Source: an uncultured Bacillota bacterium
GTDB taxonomy: Bacteria; Bacillota_I; Bacilli_A; Culicoidibacterales; ZOR0006
Assembly: GCA_945956935.1 (NCBI GenBank)
Contig: CAMFJD010000007.1
Coordinates: 1 to 64,000, forward strand
Length of the DNA stretch: 64,000 nt
Reading direction: 5' to 3'
The position numbers and the translations under genes are program-made. Each line of letters starts with the position of its first letter. Within the stretch, counting starts at the first letter, position 1. The notes beneath the pieces are model-generated. The model had not been told where the DNA came from. It searched no databases and worked only from the letters and a program-made list of their open reading frames with translations. Below are positions 8,753 to 16,448 of the stretch, in pieces.

Positions 8753-10090
8753 ATGGCAAATCTTGATTTGTTACAGGCGCCAATTGGGAGAACATTTATT
8801 CGTTATTTGATTCCAAGTATTATAGCTGTAGTTGCATCGAGTGCGTATATATTCTTTGATACAGCATTTATTGGATTAGGAGTTGGTGCGGATGGTTTAG
8901 CTGCTTTAAATTTTGCGATTCCAGTATTCAACTTTTATCTTGCTTTTGGATTGATGTGTGGAATTGGTGGGGCAACATTAATGGCAATTGCACGTGGAAA
9001 AAAAGATGTTGTGATGCAAAATTATTGGTATACATTAAGCTTTCTTGTTAATTTAGTAATAGGAGGTGTAATTTCCATTGTCGCTACGATATTTTTACCA
9101 GAATTAGCACAACTTTTAGGGACACCACCAGCATTATCGGGATATGTAGAACAATATTTAAGTGTGGTTGTACCATTTTCATGGCTATTTAGTGTGAACT
9201 ATGTTTGTCTTGTGATGGTAAGAAATGATGGTAAACCAAAATTAGCAATGATTGCTATGCTCATCGGAAGTATATTAAATATTATCTTAGACTGGTTACT
9301 TGTTATTGTTTTAGATGGTGGTATGCAAGGTGCTGCTCTAGCAACATTATGTTCACCGATTGTGAGTGTAGCGATTCTTGTGAGTTATTTATTATCTGCT
9401 AAAGCCACACTACGATTTAAAAAAATAGCTGTTAATTGGACAAATGTCAAGAAATTGATGTTTAGTGGTAGCGCAACCTTTTGTATGGAAATTAGTGCTG
9501 CCCTAATTATAATTGTATTCAATTTTATTTTACAACAAATTAGTGGTTCATTGGCTGTTTCGGCATATAGTATTGTAGCCAATTTGGCGATTATGGTTAT
9601 TGCAGTATTTAGCGGTGTTGCACAAGATTTACAACCATTAGTGAGTACGAATTACGGTGCAAATCAATTTCAACGAACACATAGGGTATTGCGATATGCT
9701 TTAATTATTACTGGTGGAATTGGTTTAGTAGTTTATGGAATAGCGTATACAATACCTGAAGTTTTGATAAGTTTTTTTAATACGGATACAGTGGAACTTG
9801 TTCCGATTGCAAAGCAAGCCATTCGTTTGTATATGTTAGCATTTTTTGTATCTGGAATGAATATGGTGATGATTGCCTATTTACAAGCAATTCAGCAGAC
9901 ACGGATTGCATTTATTTTTTCACTCTTACGTGGGTTTGTAGGAGTAGCATTGAATTTAGCTTGGCTTGTTCCACTTTTTACAATTCAAGGTGTTTGGATA
10001 ACAATTCCGGTAACAGAAGGAATTGTGTTTGTATTATTGGGATGGTATACGCAACAATATGTAAAACAACAAAAAAGTGAGGAATGTTAG
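8753..10090 (+). CDS. MATE family efflux transporter
   Basis: 445 aa from the ATG at 8753 (AGGAG 7 nt upstream; a 14-codon extension overlaps the promoter and is rejected). There are about twelve membrane helices in two similar halves, with the MATE pattern: an N-terminal amphipathic LLQAPIGRTFIRYLIPSIIAVVA, then FFDTAFIGLGVGADGLAALN at the helix 2 region. The family extrudes drugs, metabolites or peptides by Na+ or H+ antiport. It is a monocistronic unit between a promoter and a terminator. The substrate is not predictable. Confidence 0.9.
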   Translation: MANLDLLQAPIGRTFIRYLIPSIIAVVASSAYIFFDTAFIGLGVGADGLAALNFAIPVFNFYLAFGLMCGIGGATLMAIARGKKDVVMQNYWYTLSFLVNLVIGGVISIVATIFLPELAQLLGTPPALSGYVEQYLSVVVPFSWLFSVNYVCLVMVRNDGKPKLAMIAMLIGSILNIILDWLLVIVLDGGMQGAALATLCSPIVSVAILVSYLLSAKATLRFKKIAVNWTNVKKLMFSGSATFCMEISAALIIIVFNFILQQISGSLAVSAYSIVANLAIMVIAVFSGVAQDLQPLVSTNYGANQFQRTHRVLRYALIITGGIGLVVYGIAYTIPEVLISFFNTDTVELVPIAKQAIRLYMLAFFVSGMNMVMIAYLQAIQQTRIAFIFSLLRGFVGVALNLAWLVPLFTIQGVWITIPVTEGIVFVLLGWYTQQYVKQQKSEEC

Positions 10091-10110
10091 CATTTACTCA
10101 CTTTTTTACT
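10071..10110 (+). terminator. Terminator after the MATE gene
   Basis: An 11-bp stem (10071-10081 with 10097-10107) overlaps the stop codon; the right arm ends in a T tract. Confidence 0.8.
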
Positions 10111-10125
10111 TAATTAATTGGTTGC

Positions 10126-10165
10126 AACTATTGACATTCAAATTAATTTTTGAATGTCAATAGTT
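10126..10165. repeat. 17-bp perfect inverted repeat upstream of the zinc-binding lipoprotein
   Basis: Arms at 10126-10142 and 10149-10165 pair perfectly with a 6-nt loop. Weaker outer complementarity (TTGCA before, TGCAA after) extends it to about 10120-10177. It follows an already adequate terminator and could be a second terminator, an operator or a small dispersed element. Confidence 0.7.
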
Positions 10166-10195
10166 TTTGTGCAATTAAAAATTAAAAATCGCTAA

Positions 10196-10250
10196 AATGG
10201 AATGATTTCGCTTTACAAAAAAAAAGATGATGATAAACTAGGGAATACAG
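10196..10250 (+). promoter_or_regulatory. Possible promoter for the zinc-binding lipoprotein
   Basis: TTTACA followed after about 16 bp by TAAACT lies roughly 30 bp before the start codon. The match is moderate. Confidence 0.4.
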
Positions 10251-10271
10251 GAATCGAGAGGAGTTTGAAAA

Positions 10272-11246
10272 ATGAAGAAAATAATGATACTTATGATGAG
10301 TATGTTTGGAATAGTACTGTTAGTAGGATGTGAAAGCATCGACCAATCACAAAAACAAGCTGGATTGAGTATAAAGACAACTGTATATCCATTAACATAT
10401 TTAGCAGAAACAATCGGTGGTGATGCTGTTCAAGTAGAGTCAATTTTACCTGCTGGAGCAGATGCACATGATTACGAGCCGACGCAACAAGATATTATTA
10501 CGCTTGGAGAAAGTAATGTCTTTTTCTATATTGGAATCGGTGATCAACACACACTAGTTGAGGAATTAGAAACGGTACTTGGAAATGAAACAGTTCAATT
10601 TGTAGATACAGCTATAAACATTACTCCAATATATGGAGACGCACATGATCACGATCACGAAGGTGAGAGTGAGGAAGAACATGAAGAACATGCGGATGAG
10701 TTATCTGCTGATCCACATGTCTGGCTAGATCCATTGCGTATGGGACAATTAGCAGAGCAAGTGTATCAAACATTAACAGAGCAATTACCGGAAAAAAAAG
10801 CTCAATTAACAAAAAATTATGAACAATTGATGGTGAAGTTAGAATCACTTGATCAAAAATATATGGATGAATTAGCAAAAATTGAAAATAAGCACACACT
10901 TGTAACACATAATGCATATGGGTATTGGGAAGCGAGATATGACCTTACATTAATTGCTTTAAGTGATTTGACAAACAGTGCAGAATTAACACAACAAGAA
11001 ATTATCACAATTAGTGAAGAAATTGAGCATGAGGGGGTTCGTTCAATTTTTACTGCTCCTAATATTCAATCTGCGTATACTCAAAGTTTTATCAAACAAT
11101 TTGACTTAGCTGCTTTTGAATTGCAAAATTTAGAAACGGTTTCCGTAGCAGATAAACCAACGAATGTGGATTATTTTACTATGATGGAAGCGAATTTAGC
11201 TCAACTAGTGGAGGGGCTGTCAATTCAAGAACCTGTAGATCATTAA
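10272..11246 (+). CDS. Zinc ABC transporter substrate-binding lipoprotein (ZnuA/AdcA family)
   Basis: 324 aa. A signal peptide with lipobox LVGC places the mature lipid-modified Cys at residue 20. The cluster A-I binding fold is clear: TTVYPLTYLAETIGGD, then the first ligand in GADAHDYEPT. A His/Glu-rich flexible loop (HDHDHEGESEEEHEEH, about 121-136) typical of zinc binders follows, then DPHVWLDP and VTHNAYGYWE with further His ligands. It would capture extracellular zinc for an ABC importer. No ATPase or permease gene is adjacent, so it must work with a system encoded elsewhere, as many AdcA/AdcAII-type proteins do. It has its own terminator. Confidence 0.9.
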   Translation: MKKIMILMMSMFGIVLLVGCESIDQSQKQAGLSIKTTVYPLTYLAETIGGDAVQVESILPAGADAHDYEPTQQDIITLGESNVFFYIGIGDQHTLVEELETVLGNETVQFVDTAINITPIYGDAHDHDHEGESEEEHEEHADELSADPHVWLDPLRMGQLAEQVYQTLTEQLPEKKAQLTKNYEQLMVKLESLDQKYMDELAKIENKHTLVTHNAYGYWEARYDLTLIALSDLTNSAELTQQEIITISEEIEHEGVRSIFTAPNIQSAYTQSFIKQFDLAAFELQNLETVSVADKPTNVDYFTMMEANLAQLVEGLSIQEPVDH

Positions 11247-11251
11247 ATGAT

Positions 11252-11297
11252 AAAAACAAACTATAGTAGGGTATCAATACTATAGTTTGTTTTTTTT
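11252..11297 (+). terminator. Terminator after the zinc-binding lipoprotein
   Basis: A 17-bp perfect stem (11252-11268 with 11278-11294) with a 9-nt loop ends in a long T tract. Confidence 0.9.
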
Positions 11298-11364
11298 ATG
11301 GAATGATTGCTCGTAACTGAACTGCTCGGTATAATATAAGTAAACAGAAGGGAGCATTAACACA

Positions 11365-12192
11365 ATGAAAGATACACAACTTTTTGATCATCATATCCAC
11401 AGTGAATTTTCGCAAGATTCAACACAAAATTATGAGCAATTACTTCAGTCAGCAATAAAAGTCGGTAAACAGGCTTTTGTGACAACAGAACATTATGAAC
11501 CAATTAGTCGAGAAAATAATTATTTCTGTATGGATATAGAGAAATATTTAAAAACAGTCGCAGGTTTTCAACAACAATATCCAGAAATAGTAATACTAAC
11601 AGGAATCGAAATTGGCTACGAACCGAGTCAAGCAGCGTTTATACAGCATGTAATTAATCAACAGCAATTTCAGATAGTGATTATATCAATTCACACTTTG
11701 TTTAATGGAAAAGATATTGCTACAACATGTAAAAAATACGGATGTTGGCCATATAGTGATGATCCGATTCGAGATTATTTTCAAGCAGCGCTGCATGCTG
11801 TTGAGACAATTGAGGGGTTTCATATTTTTGGGCATCTTGATTATGTATTAAGGTATGTTGAACGTGCAAATTTCCACATTTCAACGTATGAAACAGAACT
11901 TGTAGCATTTTTTAAAAAATTGATTGAAAAAGATATAGCCTTGGATTTGAATACATCTGGTTGGAGATATGGGTTAGGACAACCACATCCGCAAGAGGCT
12001 CTATTAACGCTGTATTATGAATTGGGTGGTAAACGGATTTGCCTTGGTTCTGATGCACATGTACTCACTGATCAAAATGCTGACTTTAGAAAGGCAATTG
12101 AATTATTGAACAGACTCGGTTTTACAAGTATTACGAGTTATGAAACTGGGGTACCACAACAAATACAAATAGAATCAATTGAACTGGTGTAA
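11365..12192 (+). CDS. PHP-domain histidinol-phosphatase-like phosphoesterase
   Basis: 275 aa, HisJ/HisK-type polymerase-and-histidinol-phosphatase (PHP) fold. Metal motifs are in order: DHHIHSEFS near residue 8, TTEHYEP near 42, GIEIGYEP, SIHTL, FGHLDYVLRY and a C-terminal GSDAH. The family hydrolyses histidinol phosphate or other phosphoesters with a trinuclear metal centre. No other histidine-biosynthesis gene is in the window, so a role in histidine synthesis is possible but not shown by context. It has an AGAAGGGAG ribosome binding site and is monocistronic. Confidence 0.85.
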   Translation: MKDTQLFDHHIHSEFSQDSTQNYEQLLQSAIKVGKQAFVTTEHYEPISRENNYFCMDIEKYLKTVAGFQQQYPEIVILTGIEIGYEPSQAAFIQHVINQQQFQIVIISIHTLFNGKDIATTCKKYGCWPYSDDPIRDYFQAALHAVETIEGFHIFGHLDYVLRYVERANFHISTYETELVAFFKKLIEKDIALDLNTSGWRYGLGQPHPQEALLTLYYELGGKRICLGSDAHVLTDQNADFRKAIELLNRLGFTSITSYETGVPQQIQIESIELV

Positions 12193-12222
12193 TTAGTAGT
12201 GAAATGGATTAAAAAATACAAA

Positions 12223-12255
12223 ATTCACGTCAGATTCATATCAGGCTTCTATACT
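12223..12255 (+). promoter_or_regulatory. Promoter with 11-bp direct repeats before the two-component genes
   Basis: ATTCACGTCAG (12223-12233) and ATTCATATCAG (12234-12244) are adjacent and match at 9 of 11 positions. They are followed by a good -10, TATACT (12250-12255), in place of a recognisable -35. Spacing by one helical turn is typical of OmpR/PhoB-class response regulator sites, suggesting autoregulation. Confidence 0.55.
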
Positions 12256-12275
12256 AAAATAAAGAGGTGAAAGAC

Positions 12276-12947
12276 ATGGTAAGAATTTTAGTTGTTGAAG
12301 ATGATCAGTATATTTTAGAGTTAATTGAAGAATTTTTGAAAGCACAAAATTATGAAGTCATTAGTGCGATGGATGGAATGAGTGGACTTGAAATAGCGTT
12401 AAGTGAACATTTCGATGTGATTCTATTAGATGCGATGCTACCAAATTTAGATGGTTTTTCAGTTTGCAAGATGATTCGAAATAAAAAAGAAGTACCAATC
12501 ATTATGTTAACAGCATTGCAAGAAGAACAAGATCAAATTAAAGCATTTGAGCATTTAGCCGATGATTTTATCAGCAAGCCTTTTTCTTTTAATGTCCTCA
12601 TTAAAAGAATTGAAGCTGTATTAAGGCGTGCACAGCCATTACAACAGGCGAACATTCTAACTTGTGGTCCAATTATTGTCAATCGTGATGCATATACGTT
12701 AACATATGAACAGCAATTAATCGACTGTACTGTAAAAGAATTCGATTTATTTGTATATTTATTGGAAAATACAGGGAAAGTACTCACAAGAGATCAAATG
12801 ATTGATCATGTCTGGGGTTATGATTATTATGCAGACAGTCGTATTGTTGATGCACACATAAAAAATTTACGAAAAAAGCTACCAATTGATTGCATTAAAA
12901 CAATAAAAGGAGTGGGGTATACCATTGATCAAACAATTTGCGCGTAG
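12276..12947 (+). CDS. OmpR/PhoB family response regulator
   Basis: 223 aa from the ATG at 12276, 9 nt past AGAGG; a GTG at 12267 is inside that site. The receiver domain has acidic E8-D9-D10, phospho-acceptor D52 (LLDAMLPN), switch T79 and K101 (SKPFSF). The C-terminal winged helix (about 125-223) carries TCTVKEFDLFVYLLENTGKVLTRDQ, VWGYDYYADSRIVDAHIKNLRKKL and IKTIKGVGYTI. It overlaps the kinase gene by 23 nt and so is its cognate partner. The signal and target genes are unknown; the cell-wall L,D-transpeptidase at 16.4 kb is the nearest envelope gene but lies in a separate unit. Confidence 0.94.
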   Translation: MVRILVVEDDQYILELIEEFLKAQNYEVISAMDGMSGLEIALSEHFDVILLDAMLPNLDGFSVCKMIRNKKEVPIIMLTALQEEQDQIKAFEHLADDFISKPFSFNVLIKRIEAVLRRAQPLQQANILTCGPIIVNRDAYTLTYEQQLIDCTVKEFDLFVYLLENTGKVLTRDQMIDHVWGYDYYADSRIVDAHIKNLRKKLPIDCIKTIKGVGYTIDQTICA

Positions 12948-14364
12948 TCGATTAGCAGTTCGTATCTTCTTTATTACGACCTTACTTATTACGGTGACTG
13001 CTTTGACAATTCATAGTTTGTTTAGTTTGTTTTTACCTGGATTTTATTATCAATACAAAGAGAAGCAAATTACTGAAAGCGTTCAGATATTAGTGAATAA
13101 ACTTGATGATACAACGTTTGAACACGCTTTGCAGTCAATTGATACTTTTGCACTTGAAACAGGGTTACAGATTGCGTTGACAGACGAACAGAATCAATTG
13201 ATTTACGTACCGAATACAATGCAATACCAAAGTGTTGGTGAGGGGGTCCAAAAATTTTCTATTTCTGCTCAATCGTTTACGGCAACAAATGATTACTTAG
13301 TAGTAAAATATGAATTTAAACCGACGAATATTAATACCATGATTCACCTAATTGTTCGTTCGCCGTTACAGCCAATTGATGAAGCATCACAAGCAATTAA
13401 TAATTTTTTACCATATTTATTGTTTATCATCGTTGTTGTTGCACTCATTGCAGCATTAGTATTGACAAGAATTATTGCAAAACCATTGTTACGATTAAAT
13501 CAAGCATCAGCACAGATGGCACAACTTGATTTTAGTGCAGATCTGCCAATTGAGGCAAATGATGAAATAGGGGATATTGCAAGGAGTTTAGCAACGTTAG
13601 CTCACAATTTAGAGCAAACGATGACACAATTGCAGGTGGCTAATCAAAAATTACAAAATGATATTGAGAAAGAACGGATGCTCGAACAGCAACGCCGAGA
13701 ATTTATTGCGACAGTTTCACATGAATTAAAAACGCCACTTACAGCAATACTCGGTCGATTGGAAGGAATGATTTATAATATCGGTGCTTTTAGTGATCGT
13801 GATAAATATTTACAACAAACATATGATGTTGCGAAGCAAATGGAGCAACTTGTTTATGAGATAGTGTCTGTATCAAAATTAGAATCTGAAGCATTTCAAC
13901 CACAGCAAACGGATATTTATTTGTCAAAAGTTATTCACTCATGTGTAGCTGAAAATAGCTACTTAGCACATGAAAAATCACAAAAAATTGTTTTGTCCAT
14001 TGATGAGCATATTTACTGTTGTAGTGATGAACAGTTGATACGTAAAGTAGTTATCAATTTGTTAAGAAATGCTATTTATTATTCTCCAATTGAAGCAGAG
14101 ATATACGTAACATTACACGATGAGCACTTGCTAATTGTAAATACTGGTGTATGCATGACACCTGAACAAATTACATACGTGTTACAACCATTTCATAGGC
14201 TTGAACAATCGAGAAACCGTCAAACTGGTGGAAGCGGATTAGGTCTATACATTGTAACTCAAATTGCCAAACGATGCCAATTGCTATTTAATATCCAAAG
14301 TGATTGCGATAAACAGTCTGTCCAAGCAGAAGTAATTTTTCCTAATGTATATAAAAAGATGTAA
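12925..14364 (+). CDS. Sensor histidine kinase
   Basis: 479 aa starting with TTG inside the end of the response regulator gene, preceded by GGAGTGGGG. The order is: transmembrane helix 1 (about 11-34), an extracellular sensor of about 120 residues, helix 2 (about 163-182), HAMP (about 182-235), a short coiled coil and the HisKA domain with phosphorylated H266 (ATVSHELKTPLT). The HATPase_c domain follows, with N-box VVINLLRNAIYYSP and G-box GGSGLGLYIV. Overlap with the regulator gene indicates coupled synthesis. The sensor domain has no recognisable ligand motif. Confidence 0.94.
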   Translation: MIKQFARSRLAVRIFFITTLLITVTALTIHSLFSLFLPGFYYQYKEKQITESVQILVNKLDDTTFEHALQSIDTFALETGLQIALTDEQNQLIYVPNTMQYQSVGEGVQKFSISAQSFTATNDYLVVKYEFKPTNINTMIHLIVRSPLQPIDEASQAINNFLPYLLFIIVVVALIAALVLTRIIAKPLLRLNQASAQMAQLDFSADLPIEANDEIGDIARSLATLAHNLEQTMTQLQVANQKLQNDIEKERMLEQQRREFIATVSHELKTPLTAILGRLEGMIYNIGAFSDRDKYLQQTYDVAKQMEQLVYEIVSVSKLESEAFQPQQTDIYLSKVIHSCVAENSYLAHEKSQKIVLSIDEHIYCCSDEQLIRKVVINLLRNAIYYSPIEAEIYVTLHDEHLLIVNTGVCMTPEQITYVLQPFHRLEQSRNRQTGGSGLGLYIVTQIAKRCQLLFNIQSDCDKQSVQAEVIFPNVYKKM

Positions 14365-14379
14365 ACTTGCTAAAAACTG

Positions 14380-14408
14380 TTGTCAAAAATGAATGAACCC
14401 TGTAAAAT
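14380..14408 (+). promoter_or_regulatory. Promoter for the lysine riboswitch transcript
   Basis: TTGTCA (14380-14385), 17 bp, then TG-extended TAAAAT (14403-14408). It lies about 95 bp upstream of the aptamer. The segment after the -10 recurs at 14473-14495. Confidence 0.65.
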
Positions 14409-14499
14409 AATAGAGTCTTTCTTTTTAAAAGCATATTATTTTGAAAAATAATGCATGAAATAAGAGAAAAGTGATAAAATTAATAGAGTCATTTCAATA

Positions 14500-14720
14500 A
14501 AGTTAAGAGGTCGCAAAAACAAAAAGTAGGATACTGGAGCTCGCAACGAAGAAGGTATGAGAAAGGTGTTTTTGCCGAAATAGTTTTTGGGGCGAAACAA
14601 AAATTATTGGGCTGGTTTTTAAGAAGAATCGGACTGTCATTTGCAAAAATGGTGTGCTTACTTGTGTATACGCGAGATTCTTTAACAGTCAATTGAATGG
14701 GATGTTCAATTGGCTGTTTT
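14500..14720 (+). ncRNA. Lysine riboswitch (L-box) with terminator
   Basis: Conserved lysine-aptamer segments are readable in order: AAGAGGTCGC near 14504-14513, GGAGCTCG at 14536-14543, GAAGGTATGAGAAAGG at 14551-14566, GCCGAAA at 14574-14580, GGGCGA near 14590, GGGCTGG near 14609 and GGACTGTCA at 14631-14639. A P1-like closing helix joins GTTAA near 14502 to TTAAC near 14682. The 14-bp terminator hairpin (14684-14697 with 14705-14718, one G-U) ends in T6 and overlaps the 3' P1 strand, so lysine binding should end transcription before the transporter. This fills the otherwise empty 390-bp gap. Confidence 0.9.
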
Positions 14721-14755
14721 TTAAATAGACTATTGAGGTGAGCAAAGGAGTTATT

Positions 14756-16279
14756 ATGGAATTATTATTAACGTTATTTCCACCATTAGTAATCATTGTA
14801 CTTGTTTTTTCTACGAAAAGGGTATTGTTATCTTTGAGCGGTGGAATTTTGGCCGCCCTACTTGTCTTAGCACAAGGAAATTTATTAGCAATGCCGTCAT
14901 TATTGATTGAGTATGCTATGGGTATTTTGACTGATATTGATACGATGTTACTGTTTGCATTTATCATTATTTTAGCAGGATCGATAAGTATTGCTCATGC
15001 GAATGGTGGGACTAAAGCATTAGCACAGTGGATGTTTACTAAGGTGAGAACACCAAAACAAGCAAAATTATTTGGCTTGTTTGCAGGTATTTTTATTTTC
15101 TTAGACGATACATTTAGTACGCAAATTGTTGGACCTGTCACACGCGAACTCGCAGATGAAAATAAAATTTCGCGTGCAGAACTAGCATATATCATTGATA
15201 CAACGTCAGCCTCAGTATCATCAGCAATGCCGATATCAAGTTGGACAGGATTGTTGATTGGTAGTTTGGCGACAACAGCATTATTTACGAATGCAAGCCA
15301 AGCCTATTTTTCATTGTTAATGATTAATTTTTATTCAATTACGGCAATTGTTGTTTGTTTCTTAAGTATCTGGTTTAATATCCAAATTGGATCGATGAAA
15401 AAAGTAGAAATGGCATCTCTTGCAGGAAAAGATCCTTCTAAGTGGCATACTGATGACGCTCATGTTGATCATGGACGAAGTAATATTTGGAATATTTTAT
15501 TACCCTTATTTTTAACAACAATTGCAACAGTTGGGATGTTTGCCTACACAGGATATGTTGGAGCTGCTGATTCAGGCATTACAACCATTACTTTCATTGA
15601 TATTATTTCAAATATGAATTCATCATTATCCTTGTTTGTTGGCTCACTAGTGACGTTCATCACAGTTACAATTCAGGCTATCTTTGTTCGCTTGTCTTGG
15701 CGTGATTATTATAAAGCAATGGCAGTTGAATCAATGGGTGCGTTTGGAACAGTCATGATTTTAGTTTTAGCATTTATTGCCTCGGATATGATTAAAGCAT
15801 TAGGACTTGGAGAGCAACTGGGAATGATTATTCAAAATTTACAAGTACCGTTTGTTGTATTACCGTTAATCTTTTTAGGAATAGCAGGGTTCTTTTCATT
15901 TGTTGCTGGAACGAGTTGGGGTACGATTTCGTTATTTGTACCGATTGTTGCTTTAATTGTTAATACAATTGCTCCGGAAATGGTACTAGTATCATTGGCA
16001 GCAGTTGTAAGTGGAGCAGTTTTCGGTGACCATGCATCACCTTTAAATGGAAATACAATTTTATCAGCAGCAGGTGCACAATGTCAGCCTGAAATGCATT
16101 TTGAAACTCAGATGCCGTACGCACTTGTCGGATTAGTTATTACGGCATTTGCCTTTATTGTTCTGACGTTGACATCGAGTGCTTTATTAGCGTGGCTAGC
16201 CGTGGGAATCGGAGCAATAATTTTTGTATTAGTTGCTAAATATATTGCAAAGCGAACAACGGTTATGGAACATTCATAA
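14756..16279 (+). CDS. NhaC-family transporter under lysine riboswitch control (LysW-type, probable lysine uptake)
   Basis: 507 aa from the ATG at 14756 (AAAGGAG 5 nt upstream); an in-frame GTG 18 bp earlier lacks a site. There are about twelve membrane helices of the ion-transporter superfamily, with NhaC-type motifs FLDDTFSTQIVGPVTRELADE (about 119-139), DTTSASVSSAMPISSW and FGDHASPLNGNTILSAAGAQ. The family includes Na+/H+ antiporters. Members preceded by L-boxes have been predicted in comparative genomics to move lysine, and that context applies here. The riboswitch makes expression rise when lysine is scarce, which favours uptake over export. Confidence 0.85.
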   Translation: MELLLTLFPPLVIIVLVFSTKRVLLSLSGGILAALLVLAQGNLLAMPSLLIEYAMGILTDIDTMLLFAFIIILAGSISIAHANGGTKALAQWMFTKVRTPKQAKLFGLFAGIFIFLDDTFSTQIVGPVTRELADENKISRAELAYIIDTTSASVSSAMPISSWTGLLIGSLATTALFTNASQAYFSLLMINFYSITAIVVCFLSIWFNIQIGSMKKVEMASLAGKDPSKWHTDDAHVDHGRSNIWNILLPLFLTTIATVGMFAYTGYVGAADSGITTITFIDIISNMNSSLSLFVGSLVTFITVTIQAIFVRLSWRDYYKAMAVESMGAFGTVMILVLAFIASDMIKALGLGEQLGMIIQNLQVPFVVLPLIFLGIAGFFSFVAGTSWGTISLFVPIVALIVNTIAPEMVLVSLAAVVSGAVFGDHASPLNGNTILSAAGAQCQPEMHFETQMPYALVGLVITAFAFIVLTLTSSALLAWLAVGIGAIIFVLVAKYIAKRTTVMEHS

Positions 16280-16293
16280 ATGTGACTAAGAAA

Positions 16294-16345
16294 GGGAGCT
16301 ACACATATTTCTTTTAGAAATAGTAATGTAGTTCCTGTTTTTTTA
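16294..16345 (+). terminator. Terminator after the NhaC-family gene
   Basis: GGAGCTACA pairs with TGTAGTTCC with an inner ATTTC/GAAAT helix; T7 follows. Confidence 0.7.
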
Positions 16346-16397
16346 GTTTTATGGCACAATCTTTTAGTCAAAAATAAAAGATTAATCGATTTTTTTT

Positions 16398-16406
16398 TGG
16401 TATAAT
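16398..16406 (+). promoter_or_regulatory. Extended -10 promoter for the L,D-transpeptidase
   Basis: TGG-TATAAT at 16398-16406 is a consensus extended -10; the -35 is poor. Confidence 0.5.
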
Positions 16407-16448
16407 TAAGCTGTTTTTTTGATATTACAATTATGGAGGCGGATAACA

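Noticed and set aside
14489-14692. Small minus-strand open frame across the lysine riboswitch
   Set aside because: It is produced by the conserved RNA structure on the other strand and has no start signals.
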